DNA of 64,000 bases from Alishewanella tabrizica (lineage in GTDB: Bacteria > Pseudomonadota > Gammaproteobacteria > Enterobacterales > Alteromonadaceae): contig NZ_BMYR01000006.1 in NCBI RefSeq assembly GCF_014652375.1, forward strand, positions 1 through 64,000, in the 5' to 3' direction. Position 1 is the first letter of the stretch. Each line of letters starts with the position of its first letter. Below, in pieces: positions 17,046 through 26,431 of this stretch. The notes beneath the pieces are model-generated. The model was given only the letters and a program-made list of their open reading frames with translations. It did not search any database and was not told the DNA's origin. The position numbers and the translations under genes are program-made.

Positions 17046-19415
17046 ATGTCAGGGCAACTGCGTAAAAATTTACTTATATCAACCGTGTTTTTGTTGATGT
17101 CTTTTGGTGGCATGCTGCTTATTGCTATCTATTTATTACAACAAGCTAGTATTCAAAGTTCCCGTGATGCCTGGGCACAAGCGCAAAGCTCTATTGAATT
17201 TCAATTATTATTAAATGCCGAAAATATCAGTAACAACATCAAAAATCATATTCAACGCGCAGTAGAAACGCCCGAGTTATTAGCGTTGATGGCGAGTAAA
17301 ACCGTTGAAAAGTCTGAACAACTTTCTCGTACGCAGTTAAAAACCTTAGTTGCCGAAGCGTTAAGGGCGAATCCTGTTGTAAACTCTGTGTATATGCATT
17401 TTCAGCCTAATGCCTATGATGGCGAGGATGACGCTAATCGGGGCGATTATCGGCATAGTTCGGAGCAGGGAACATTAGAAATTTATTGGGTGAAACACGC
17501 CGATGGTTTGCACTTTTATCCAATAGCCGATGGCAATTTTAAATATCAGCAGCAACTTGATGCCTACGGACAGAGCGAGTCGGAATGGTATAACTGCCCG
17601 AGCCAGACTCGACAAAACTGTATTACCGAACCATTTTGGTGGGAGCTGCAAGACCTTATAAACGTGCAACTTATGTCGGTAACTGTGCCTATTATTGCCA
17701 ATAATGCGTTTTTAGGTATCGCTGGGGTAGATTTAAATATGCCCGAGTTTAATGCCGCCATTACCGCGTTTGTGCGGCCCCTCTATGGTGGGAATGTCCG
17801 CTTTTACTTGCTAACCGACAGTGCGCGCCTCTTAGCGGCAAACGACTATCCCGAGCGAGTGGGCGAGTCACTGCAAGATGTCGATGCTGCGATTTCCACC
17901 CTATTTAACACACCTAGCCAGCGTACTTTTGTGCAAGGTGAGCAGGGTTATCTTATTGAGCGTTTGTCACTGACTATTTTAAACAAGCAATGGCACATGC
18001 TGTTATTGATCCCAGAACAGGAAGCATTAACCGAATTTACGCAAGCAAGAGCCGATTTCACGCGATTAAGTGTGCGCAATATGGCGGGATTGATTCTCAG
18101 TTCAGGATTACTGATCTTACTCACGATGGCGATTGCTCTGAAATATTTGCATAAACGTGAGCGTTTGTTAAGCCAAAGTCAGGCAGAACTAGAGCTTATT
18201 CTCCGTGCTGCGCCAACGCCAATTTCGGTAGGTTATTTGGTTCACGACAAGGTGATCTTGCACAAAGTAAATCAAGCATGGCTAGATAAATTTGGTTACT
18301 CGGATCAGCAAATTGCACTGAACACTTTTTCAGATGCATTGCTATGGAGTTCTGCAGCCGATCACACGCGCCTAATGCAGCAAATACGCCAAGAAGGGCA
18401 AGTGACTGCCTTTGTCGTGTGGTTAACACGGCGAGATGGCTCCGCGTTTTTGGGCGAGATTTCTGCTACCGTGGTACAAACCGACGATGAAACATTGTTG
18501 GTTACGGTATATGACGATATTAGTGATCATTATGCGCTACAGGGGCAATTACTGGCGATTAATGATCAATTAGAACAGCGTGTTGATCAGCGTACGCAAC
18601 AGTTACAACATACCATCAACACGCTTGAGTTAACTAAGCAAGAGCTGATTCAATCTGAAAAGTTAGCGGCACTAGGCAATTTGGTCGCGGGTATTGCTCA
18701 TGAGTTAAATACGCCGGTTGGGAATGCGGTGCTGGCGGCGTCACGACTTAAATCAGATTATCAACACTTAGTAGCCAAAACTGCGGTAGGGTTAACGAAA
18801 AAGGATTTTGAGCAGTTTTTGGCCGATGGCCAAGACAGCACGGCTATTCTTGATAGAAACTTACTCCGTGCTGCCGAATTGATTCGTAGCTTTAAACAAG
18901 TTGCGATTGATCAAACCTCATTGCAACGGCGGACCGCCTTCGTGCACGAGATCCTTGATGACGTATTGTTGATGTTACAACCCAGTATTCGCAAAAGTGG
19001 TCATAGTGTAACGTTACAGCAGCCCGACCAACCTATATTGATTGAAAGTTATCCTGGGCCATTAGAGCAAGTATTAATTAATTTGGTACAAAATGCCTTA
19101 ATACACGCCTTCGATCAGCCGGGGGGGCAAGTTACTATTACGGTGAGCCAGTTAGATCAAACCCTCATGCTAAGCGTGGCAGATAATGGCAAAGGGATAC
19201 CTTTAGCGATTCAACCGAAAATATTTGAGCCTTTTTTTACCACCCGATTAGGGCAAGGTGGCTCAGGATTGGGCTTGAGTTTGGCGCATAATATGGTAAC
19301 GGGTATTTTAAAAGGGCAGTTGCGCGTAGAGAGTATGCCAGGAGAAGGCAGTCGTTTTTGGGTAACCATGCCGCGCGTCACTCCTGAGCAATATCTGAGC
19401 AATAAAGAGGGCTAA
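17046..19415 (+). CDS. Membrane sensor histidine kinase (dCache-PAS-HisKA-HATPase)
   Basis: 789 residues from ATG 17046, ten bases after the EAL regulator. Topology: TM near 12-32, a large periplasmic double-Cache-like sensor (35-340), TM near 345-367, PAS domain (380-500), coiled-coil, then a HisKA helix with phospho-acceptor H552 in IAHELNTPVGN. The ATPase domain has NLVQNALIHAF, DNGKGIP, FEPFFTTR and GGSGLGLSL. Double Cache domains bind small extracellular ligands such as amino or carboxylic acids. The gene order makes the REC-EAL protein the obvious phosphorylation partner, linking an external signal to c-di-GMP breakdown. Confidence 0.9.
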   Translation: MSGQLRKNLLISTVFLLMSFGGMLLIAIYLLQQASIQSSRDAWAQAQSSIEFQLLLNAENISNNIKNHIQRAVETPELLALMASKTVEKSEQLSRTQLKTLVAEALRANPVVNSVYMHFQPNAYDGEDDANRGDYRHSSEQGTLEIYWVKHADGLHFYPIADGNFKYQQQLDAYGQSESEWYNCPSQTRQNCITEPFWWELQDLINVQLMSVTVPIIANNAFLGIAGVDLNMPEFNAAITAFVRPLYGGNVRFYLLTDSARLLAANDYPERVGESLQDVDAAISTLFNTPSQRTFVQGEQGYLIERLSLTILNKQWHMLLLIPEQEALTEFTQARADFTRLSVRNMAGLILSSGLLILLTMAIALKYLHKRERLLSQSQAELELILRAAPTPISVGYLVHDKVILHKVNQAWLDKFGYSDQQIALNTFSDALLWSSAADHTRLMQQIRQEGQVTAFVVWLTRRDGSAFLGEISATVVQTDDETLLVTVYDDISDHYALQGQLLAINDQLEQRVDQRTQQLQHTINTLELTKQELIQSEKLAALGNLVAGIAHELNTPVGNAVLAASRLKSDYQHLVAKTAVGLTKKDFEQFLADGQDSTAILDRNLLRAAELIRSFKQVAIDQTSLQRRTAFVHEILDDVLLMLQPSIRKSGHSVTLQQPDQPILIESYPGPLEQVLINLVQNALIHAFDQPGGQVTITVSQLDQTLMLSVADNGKGIPLAIQPKIFEPFFTTRLGQGGSGLGLSLAHNMVTGILKGQLRVESMPGEGSRFWVTMPRVTPEQYLSNKEG

Positions 19416-19454
19416 CGCGCGGCGTTGTTTGCTGCGGCACTGCAGAACGGAACG

Positions 19455-20402
19455 TTAATGAAAAGATTCACGTTCAGCATGTGAGGGGCTCACCAATAGG
19501 GGAGAACTCTGTTGCTGATAGTATTGGCTGATATACGCATCTTTTAATTGCCAGCGTTGGTTAAGCCATTGCTGAAAATTTTCGCGAAACGCGGCATCAT
19601 TAAAATAATCTCCAATCACCTCATGGTTCACGGCTAATACGTCGGCATGAATAACCACTTTGGTGAGACGACCCATCAGCATATCTAGTGCGACATGGCC
19701 TTGGTTCTCGGGATAGATTAAGGTGATATCCAAAATCGCGTTAAATTGCTCACCCATACTGGCCAGGGTAAAGGCGATACCGCCGGCTTTGGGAGGTAAC
19801 AAATGTTGGAAAGGACTGTGTTTAGCCCGTTGTTTTTCGGCAGTACAACGACTGCCTTCAACAAAGTTAATAATGGTAGTAGGCGTATATTGAAATTTTG
19901 CACAAGATTGCCGTGTGGTTTCAATATCTTTGCCTTTTAAATGCGGTTTTTTAGCAATTTTGGCAGCGCTATAGCGTTTCATGTAGGGCATATCGAGCGC
20001 CCAACAGCCCGTTCCCAAAAAAGGTATCCACTTAAGCTGATCTTTTAAAAAGAATTTTGGCTCGGGGATCAGCGGGTAAGCAAAGGTACTGACAACTGGA
20101 ATATCTACCCAGCTTTTATGATTGGCAATCAGCAAATACCAGCTGTCTTTGTCTAAATGTTGTTGACCACTAATTTGCCAATCAATCTGGTTAAACAAGT
20201 TCATTAAAAACGTATTCACCGCTGTCCAACCGCGGTAGCAGCGACGGCCGAGAGCCGCAATCCTTTTGTGTGCGGCTGGCAATGGCAGCAACAGTTTCAA
20301 CAAGCCAAGGGGAGTAACGAGTATTCCCCAAAACGCTAAATTTAATGCAAATAAGCTGAAGCTTAAAGGTAACAGTAAAAAACCGGGCAAAAAGCTTAGC
20401 AT
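19455..20402 (-). CDS. YihG/PlsC-like lysophospholipid acyltransferase (second of a tandem pair)
   Basis: 315 residues. Catalytic HX4D motif H95-KSWV-D100, glycerol-phosphate/acyl binding FVEGSRCT, and an N-terminal membrane segment. YihG-type enzymes acylate the sn-2 position of lysophosphatidate and influence polyunsaturated acyl content. A GTG at 20411 is in frame, but the GGAG site is only one base from it; ATG 20402 has proper spacing. It lies six bases after the upstream paralogue, so the two form an operon. Confidence 0.85.
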   Translation of the reverse strand: MLSFLPGFLLLPLSFSLFALNLAFWGILVTPLGLLKLLLPLPAAHKRIAALGRRCYRGWTAVNTFLMNLFNQIDWQISGQQHLDKDSWYLLIANHKSWVDIPVVSTFAYPLIPEPKFFLKDQLKWIPFLGTGCWALDMPYMKRYSAAKIAKKPHLKGKDIETTRQSCAKFQYTPTTIINFVEGSRCTAEKQRAKHSPFQHLLPPKAGGIAFTLASMGEQFNAILDITLIYPENQGHVALDMLMGRLTKVVIHADVLAVNHEVIGDYFNDAAFRENFQQWLNQRWQLKDAYISQYYQQQSSPLLVSPSHAERESFH

Positions 20403-20417
20403 CGTTGACACACTCCG

Positions 20418-21311
20418 TTATTGGTCAGCGCGGGTTTGTAGTGCGGCCAATTGCCGATCTTTATCGGTCCACAATTGGTTAAGCCACTGTTGAAAACGTT
20501 CACGGTAAACCTGATCGTTATAATCGCCGATCAACTCTTTACCTATTGGTAAAACGTTAATATTAACTGTTATAGCATGAACTTTACCGGAAATGTAATC
20601 CCAAAATGAAGGAATTCCTTGCGGATAATGAATAGTGACATCCAGTAATTTATGTAATTGTTCACCCATAGTGCCAAGGACAAAGGCGGTGCCACCGGCT
20701 TTAGGTTTCAATAAATACTGTAACGGTGACTGTTGTTCAGCATGCTTGGCAGGCGTAAAACGGGTGCCTTCTACAAAATTCATGATGGATACCGGCTTAA
20801 AACGAAATTTCTCGCAGGCTTTGCGCGTGGTCGCAATATCTTTACCTTTCAACTCTGGGCGTTTTTTTAACAGTTGTTGGCTGTAGCGCTTCATAAAGGG
20901 GAAATCGAGAGCCCACCAACATAGCCCCATGAACGGCACATATAAGAGTTCTTTTTTTAAGAAAAATTTAATAAAAGGAATTTTACGATTAAATATATTT
21001 TGTAAGATCAGAATGTCTGCCCAAGATTGATGATTAGCAATAATCAAGTACCAATCTTTGCGTGACAGCGTTTCAAGCCCTTCAATACGCCATTTAATAG
21101 AGGTAAAGAGCTGCGTCGTAAGATTATTTAAACTTATCCAAGCAACAGCGATGGCATCGACCAAATAGCTCATCCAAGCTTGCCAGCGAGTGATTGGCAA
21201 CAACTTTAAAATGGCCAACAACATTAACGGCACAAACCAAAACAAGGTATTAATGATATACAGTAGTAAGGATAAAACGCCCTTAAGTGGGCTGGGTAAC
21301 CATCGTAACAT
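20418..21311 (-). CDS. YihG/PlsC-like lysophospholipid acyltransferase (first of a tandem pair)
   Basis: 297 residues with HX4D motif H94-QSWA-D99, FVEGTRFT and hydrophobic N-terminal segments (10-40). It resembles the next gene strongly along its whole length (shared IANH-SW, WALD-PYMKRYS/FPFMKRYS, LKGKDI-TTR), so the pair arose by duplication. Different acyl-chain preferences are a reasonable guess but nothing in the sequence proves this. It is downstream of speA but separated from it by a strong terminator. Confidence 0.85.
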   Translation of the reverse strand: MLRWLPSPLKGVLSLLLYIINTLFWFVPLMLLAILKLLPITRWQAWMSYLVDAIAVAWISLNNLTTQLFTSIKWRIEGLETLSRKDWYLIIANHQSWADILILQNIFNRKIPFIKFFLKKELLYVPFMGLCWWALDFPFMKRYSQQLLKKRPELKGKDIATTRKACEKFRFKPVSIMNFVEGTRFTPAKHAEQQSPLQYLLKPKAGGTAFVLGTMGEQLHKLLDVTIHYPQGIPSFWDYISGKVHAITVNINVLPIGKELIGDYNDQVYRERFQQWLNQLWTDKDRQLAALQTRADQ

Positions 21312-21358
21312 AACGCACTCATCTCATTTTATGGTAGTAGAACGACCATGCAAATAAT

Positions 21359-21382
21359 GGAGGTGTTATGGCTAACACCTCC
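21359..21382 (-). terminator. Terminator of speA
   Basis: Perfect 10-bp stem GGAGGTGTTA-TGGC-TAACACCTCC just past the speA stop; on the minus strand it is followed by ATTATTTG. Confidence 0.8.
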
Positions 21383-21401
21383 GATCAGTGCTTATTTTAG
21401 C

Positions 21402-23288
21402 TTAATCTTCGAAATAGGTGTAACCATAAACGCCAGCTTTTAATTCATCCAGCATTTCATCCTTACGGCTATCCAGCATATCCAGTTTTGCCAATTGTTT
21501 GGTGTAAGAGGCAATAAGCTTCTTAGCATCAAATTGCACATAACGCAGTACATCTGCAACCGTATCGCCTTTGATGATATTGGTCAGTTTGTAGCTGCCA
21601 TCTTCTGTTAGCTCAACGTGAACAGAATCGGTGTCACCAAACAAGTTGTGTAAATCACCTAAAATTTCTTGATAGGCGCCAACCATAAACATGCCTAATA
21701 AATACTGCTTATCTTCACTGTATTCTGGCAGCGGTAAACTTGATTCAATACCGTTACCATCGGCGTAGCTTTTTAGCATACCATCAGAGTCACAGGTAAT
21801 ATCTTGAATAATCGCACGGTGTTCCAGCGATTCATTCATCCGCTCCAGAGGCATTACCGGGAACAATTGATCAATACCCCAAGCATCAGGCATCGATTGG
21901 AACAGCGAGAAGTTTACAAACAGTTTATCGGCCAGCTTTTCATTCAACTCATCGTGAATGGCGCGGTGAGAACGCGCTGATAAGTCCAAATTAGCTCTTA
22001 CTTTGTTAATGGTAGCAAAGTAAATTTGTTCTAGTAACGACCAATCTTGTAAGGTTAACAAGCCATGTACATATTGGGCGTGCGCGTCAGTAAAGTAATG
22101 AATCGCATCGTGATAAGCCTCTATCGCTGAACGAGGCGTTACGTTTTGGTACGCTTCCCATAAGCCTAGAATTACCGTGGGCGAATCTTCGCTTGGCTCT
22201 GGTAAATTCACCAAGCCTGGCGCGCGTTCAATGTCGATAGCGTCTGTGACTAACACGGCATGGTGGGCAGTCATCGCGCGACCCGATTCGGTGATAATAT
22301 TCGGGTGCGGTAAATCGTACTCGTCACACACTTCTTTTAAGCCATTCACGACATTACGGGCATATTCCATCATGGTGTAGTTCATTGAGCAGGCAGAGCG
22401 AGATTTTGAGCCCTCATAATCAACACCTAAACCACCGCCTACATCAACTGTCGTAATGGGCACGCCCAACGTACGTAATTCAGCATAATGACGCGCACAC
22501 TCACGAATCGCATTATGAATATCGCGGATATTGGCAATTTGTGAGCCGATATGGAAATGCACCAGCTGTAATAAATCGAGTTTATTGGCAGCGCGTAAAA
22601 TTTCAATGGCCTGTAAAACCTGCGTGGCGGTTAAGCCAAATTTGCCTTTTTCACCGCCGGTATTTTGCCATTTGCCTTTACCCACTGAATTTAAGCGAAT
22701 ACGAATACCAATACGCGGTGCGGCGCCTAAGTTATCTATTTCACGGATCAGGGTTTTTAATTCAGACAGCTTCTCAACTACCACATACACGGTGTGGCCC
22801 ATCATTTGTCCGATAGTGGCTAAGCGCAAAAATTCGCTGTCTTTGTAGCCGTTACACACAATTTGCAATGGTTGTTCTGTTACACCCAAAATCGCCATTA
22901 ATTCTGGCTTACTACCGGCTTCTAAACCGACTTTACCGCTGTCGTGGCTAATTAGGCGTTTAACTACAGAAAACTGTTGGTTTACTTTAATGGGGTAAAC
23001 CGCCGTATATTGGCCTTGATATTCTTTTTCGGCTTTCGCCAGTTGAAAAGATTTAATTAAAGTATCAACTCGGTGTTGCAAAATGTCGGTAAAACGTACC
23101 AACACTGGCAAGGTTAATCCTTCTTCTTTAAATCGCTGAGTCAACTCCGGGAAGCTAATACCCGCTTTTTTGTGATCCTGGTCCGGATAGGCAATTAAAT
23201 CACCGTCCTTATTCACATCAAAATAGCCTTCACTCCAGACGGCAACGTTATAAATGGAACGTGCTTTCTCAAAACCCCAATCAGCCAT
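21402..23288 (-). CDS. speA: Biosynthetic arginine decarboxylase
   Basis: 628 residues, PLP enzyme of the alanine-racemase-like fold (fold III). It converts arginine to agmatine, the first step of putrescine synthesis by the agmatine route. The PLP lysine is K101 in YPIKVNQQ; VDVGGGLGVDYEG is the phosphate-binding region. Length agrees with the family (about 630-660). It is divergent from speE; agmatinase (speB) is not in the window. RBS AGGAAAT precedes the ATG. Confidence 0.97.
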   Translation of the reverse strand: MADWGFEKARSIYNVAVWSEGYFDVNKDGDLIAYPDQDHKKAGISFPELTQRFKEEGLTLPVLVRFTDILQHRVDTLIKSFQLAKAEKEYQGQYTAVYPIKVNQQFSVVKRLISHDSGKVGLEAGSKPELMAILGVTEQPLQIVCNGYKDSEFLRLATIGQMMGHTVYVVVEKLSELKTLIREIDNLGAAPRIGIRIRLNSVGKGKWQNTGGEKGKFGLTATQVLQAIEILRAANKLDLLQLVHFHIGSQIANIRDIHNAIRECARHYAELRTLGVPITTVDVGGGLGVDYEGSKSRSACSMNYTMMEYARNVVNGLKEVCDEYDLPHPNIITESGRAMTAHHAVLVTDAIDIERAPGLVNLPEPSEDSPTVILGLWEAYQNVTPRSAIEAYHDAIHYFTDAHAQYVHGLLTLQDWSLLEQIYFATINKVRANLDLSARSHRAIHDELNEKLADKLFVNFSLFQSMPDAWGIDQLFPVMPLERMNESLEHRAIIQDITCDSDGMLKSYADGNGIESSLPLPEYSEDKQYLLGMFMVGAYQEILGDLHNLFGDTDSVHVELTEDGSYKLTNIIKGDTVADVLRYVQFDAKKLIASYTKQLAKLDMLDSRKDEMLDELKAGVYGYTYFED

Positions 23289-23421
23289 GGTATTTCCTCA
23301 AAAATTTAAACTGCTATAGTTTAAAGCCTATAGCGTCTTGGTGCAGCAAAATTGCCGAAATATTTGTATGTCACCGCCAACGCAGGCAAAATACGGGCCT
23401 TATACGTTTTAGGGGGTAATA

Positions 23422-24288
23422 ATGTCAGTAATTAATGACAAAAATTGGCTTACCGAAGTGTTTGCCGACAGTGGTAGTGTGTTTGGTTTAGCCATTACAA
23501 AAAAACTGGATGAAGTGCAGTCACCTTTTCAGAAAATTGCCATGTATGAAACCACCCATTTTGGCAATTTAATGGTCATTGATGATGTTATCATGTTAAG
23601 TAGTCGTGACAACTTTTTATATCACGAGATGCTGAGCCATCCGGTTTTATTTACGCATCCAAATCCCCAAAATGTGGTGATTATAGGCGGTGGTGATTGT
23701 GGTACCTTGCGTGAAGTGTTAAAGCATCCTGGTGTGAAATGTGTCACGCAAATTGATATTGATGAACACGTTACTCGCATGGCAGAAAAATACTTCCCTG
23801 AGCTGTGTGCCTCTAACAACGATCCGCGTGCGACGTTAACTTTTGAAGATGGCATTAAGTTTATGCGTGATGCCGCGCCAGGTTCCATCGATGTTATTAT
23901 TGTTGATTCAACCGATCCAATTGGTCCAGGTGAAGGCCTTTTTAACCGTGCTTTTTACGCTAGCTGTGTAGCAGCATTAGCGAATGACGGTATTTTGGTA
24001 CAGCAAAGTGAATCGCCGCTGATCCATATGCCTCTTCTTACAGCAATGCGTCAGGCGATGACGGATGCCGGTTTTGCCAGCTTACAAACCCTTAATTTCC
24101 CGCAAATGGTCTACCCATCAGGTTGGTGGACGTGCACGTTGGCTAAGAAAACGGGTGACTTTGTTGGATTCCGTGAAGCCGATGCAGCAGCTGCACCATT
24201 TGAGACAGAGTATTACAATGTTGAGGTACATAAAGCCGCTAGTGCGTTACCGAATTTTGTCAAAAAAGCGTTTGCACAAGCGCGTTAA
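23422..24288 (+). CDS. speE: Polyamine aminopropyltransferase (spermidine synthase)
   Basis: 288 residues. Transfers the aminopropyl group from decarboxylated SAM to putrescine. Motifs: IGGGDCGTLREVLKHP (dcSAM site), QIDIDEHVTRMAEKYFPEL and IVDSTDPIGPGEGLF (catalytic Asp). It has a strong AGGGGG ribosome site and its own terminator. The promoter region is shared with the divergent speA gene, so polyamine synthesis genes sit back to back. Confidence 0.97.
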   Translation: MSVINDKNWLTEVFADSGSVFGLAITKKLDEVQSPFQKIAMYETTHFGNLMVIDDVIMLSSRDNFLYHEMLSHPVLFTHPNPQNVVIIGGGDCGTLREVLKHPGVKCVTQIDIDEHVTRMAEKYFPELCASNNDPRATLTFEDGIKFMRDAAPGSIDVIIVDSTDPIGPGEGLFNRAFYASCVAALANDGILVQQSESPLIHMPLLTAMRQAMTDAGFASLQTLNFPQMVYPSGWWTCTLAKKTGDFVGFREADAAAAPFETEYYNVEVHKAASALPNFVKKAFAQAR

Positions 24289-24317
24289 TCGCGTAGCCAC
24301 GTATTCTACGTTAACCA

Positions 24318-24342
24318 CAACGCCCGGCATGTCCGGGCGTTG
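24318..24342. terminator. Terminator after speE
   Basis: Perfect 10-bp stem CAACGCCCGG-CATGT-CCGGGCGTTG between convergent speE and the OmpA lipoprotein gene; likely works in both directions. Confidence 0.85.
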
Positions 24343-24373
24343 CTGTTAAAACGTTAGCATAAATGCCGCGGAG

Positions 24374-25012
24374 TTACTCGACCACTGGCTCAATATGGAT
24401 CTCAACCCGCCGATTTTGCGCGCGGTTTGCTTCTGATGTGTTAGGAACTGCCGGATAATCTGGACCGTAACCTACTGTTTCTACTCTGATAGATTGCACA
24501 TTTTGCGCGATCAAATAATTTTTAACGGCATCAGCACGGGCACGTGATAAATTCATATTGTATTGATATGGGCCGGTATCATCAGTGTGGCCAGCAACAA
24601 CCAACATGGTTTTGGGGTAATCACGCAATACTTTTGCAATGTCATTTAAGACGGGATACAAGCTGGCACGAATATCTGAACGATTAATGTCAAAGGTCAG
24701 TTGGGCGGGAATGTCCAGCGTAAGTTTGTCACCATTTCGGATCACTTTAACGCCTGAGCCAGAGAGTTCTTCGCGCAGTGCTTTTTCCTGATTATCCATG
24801 TAACTGCCCACAGCGGCACCCGCTAATGCACCTACCGCAGCGCCAATGACTAAACGTTTGTTTTTATGATTACCCGTTGCTTTACCAGCAATAGCACCTG
24901 CTACCGCACCAATAGCCGCGCCGCGGGTGGTATTTTGGTTATCCGTAGTGGCACAGCCTGCCAAGACTAAACTCGCCGACATCATTAATACCACTGTCGC
25001 TTTTACTTTCAT
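24374..25012 (-). CDS. OmpA-family lipoprotein (YiaD-like)
   Basis: 212 residues. Lipoprotein signal with lipobox LAGC, then a glycine-zipper region (GAAIGAVAGAIAG and VIGAAVGALAGAAVGSYM, about 30-75) and a C-terminal OmpA domain that binds peptidoglycan (GHTDDTG...NLSRARADAVKNYL...EANRAQNRRVEI). It anchors the outer membrane to the cell wall. Same architecture and length as E. coli YiaD. Monocistronic. Confidence 0.9.
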   Translation of the reverse strand: MKVKATVVLMMSASLVLAGCATTDNQNTTRGAAIGAVAGAIAGKATGNHKNKRLVIGAAVGALAGAAVGSYMDNQEKALREELSGSGVKVIRNGDKLTLDIPAQLTFDINRSDIRASLYPVLNDIAKVLRDYPKTMLVVAGHTDDTGPYQYNMNLSRARADAVKNYLIAQNVQSIRVETVGYGPDYPAVPNTSEANRAQNRRVEIHIEPVVE

Positions 25013-25224
25013 TGCTGTTTCTCCGCAATTACCACATGATTTAGCGTTATCTTAACGTGGCAGCATGAATCAAGGCTGAACCTATCAATTGCACTGTATC
25101 AGTGTTATCTCGCCATACCTCGAGACACGAGCAAACGCATAAATAGAAATAGACATGTAGACTTCTAAACTTTAAGCTAAGCACGGTGTATCAGCAGAGA
25201 TAAATAACAGCAAGGACAGTAAGT

Positions 25225-26328
25225 ATGGCGGTGCGTGGTTGGAAACGTATTGTATTAAAAGTGGGAAGTGCGTTAATTGCACCAACGGCAAATGGCTGTT
25301 CTACCCGGTATTTGTTGTCTATCGCGCGGTTTATTGCTGAATGTCGCGCGGCAGGTACCGAAGTCGTCTTGGTCTCTTCGGGCAGTGTGGCTGCCGGCCG
25401 AAATGCGATAAGCTTTAAGCAACTCCCCTTACCGATCAATGTTAAACAAGCAATGGCGGCAGTTGGACAAAGTCGGATGATGGCATCGTGGTCACAATTA
25501 TTTGATTTTGATTGTGCGCAAATTTTGCTAACGCACGATGACTTAAAAGATCGTCGGCGTTACTTAAATATTGATAATACCCTGAAAACCTTGCTGGCGA
25601 ATGGTGTATTGCCCATCGTTAATGAAAACGATACGGTGGCAACGGCTGAATTAAAAGTGGGTGACAACGATAATCTTGCTGCTATGGTTGCTATTGTGGC
25701 CGACGCAGATGCCTTGCTTATCTGCTCTGACATCGATGGTTTATACACTGCAAACCCGCGCACCACACCTACTGCAACCTTGTTGCCTCAGGTATCAAGC
25801 ATAACGGCTGATATCTACGCCATGGCTGGCGGTAGCCATCATGCAATCGGTACCGGCGGTATGATCACCAAAATTCAAGCCGCGGATAAAGCGACCGCTG
25901 CGGGCATTGATACCTTAATTATTAATGGTCAAAAAGCGGCAACCTTTGATGAGTTGTTGCTTAATCGGCCAGTAGGTACGGTATTTTTACGCCAACAAGA
26001 GCGCATAAGTGCCAAAAAACACTGGTTACGCCATAACCTAAAGCCAAGCGGATCCATAATATTGGATACAGGTGCAGTCCAAGCGGTAACGCTGCGTGGC
26101 GCTTCACTGTTGCCTTCAGGTATTCATGGGACAGAGGGTGATTTTGAAAAAGGCGATGCCGTATTATTGACGCGCGAAAGCGGTGAAACGATAGCGCAGG
26201 GTATTACACAATACAGTGCCATGGAGTTGCGAAAAATTCAGGGTGCAAAAAGCCAGGAAATTACCGCACGCTTAGGCTATTGCCCTAGCGAAGTGGCGGT
26301 GCATCGCGATGATTTGGTTTTGTTTTAG
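25225..26328 (+). CDS. proB: Glutamate 5-kinase with PUA domain
   Basis: 367 residues. First step of proline synthesis, forming glutamyl 5-phosphate. The amino-acid kinase domain (5-255) shows VLKVGSALI, VSSGSVAAGR, NENDTVATAELKVGDNDNLAA and GTGGMITKIQAA; the PUA domain follows (275-355, SGSIILDTGAVQAV...LLPSGI). ProA does not follow, unlike in many gammaproteobacteria, so the second enzyme is elsewhere. AAGGA ribosome site precedes the ATG. Confidence 0.95.
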   Translation: MAVRGWKRIVLKVGSALIAPTANGCSTRYLLSIARFIAECRAAGTEVVLVSSGSVAAGRNAISFKQLPLPINVKQAMAAVGQSRMMASWSQLFDFDCAQILLTHDDLKDRRRYLNIDNTLKTLLANGVLPIVNENDTVATAELKVGDNDNLAAMVAIVADADALLICSDIDGLYTANPRTTPTATLLPQVSSITADIYAMAGGSHHAIGTGGMITKIQAADKATAAGIDTLIINGQKAATFDELLLNRPVGTVFLRQQERISAKKHWLRHNLKPSGSIILDTGAVQAVTLRGASLLPSGIHGTEGDFEKGDAVLLTRESGETIAQGITQYSAMELRKIQGAKSQEITARLGYCPSEVAVHRDDLVLF

Positions 26329-26431
26329 GCTTGTAAGGGATTAACTGCTCGCGTTGTCATAGGATTGTCAGTGTCGCAGTGTTAAAATCGGCACAAACAC
26401 TTTTCGCTATGATGTTAGCCGGAGCAGTACT

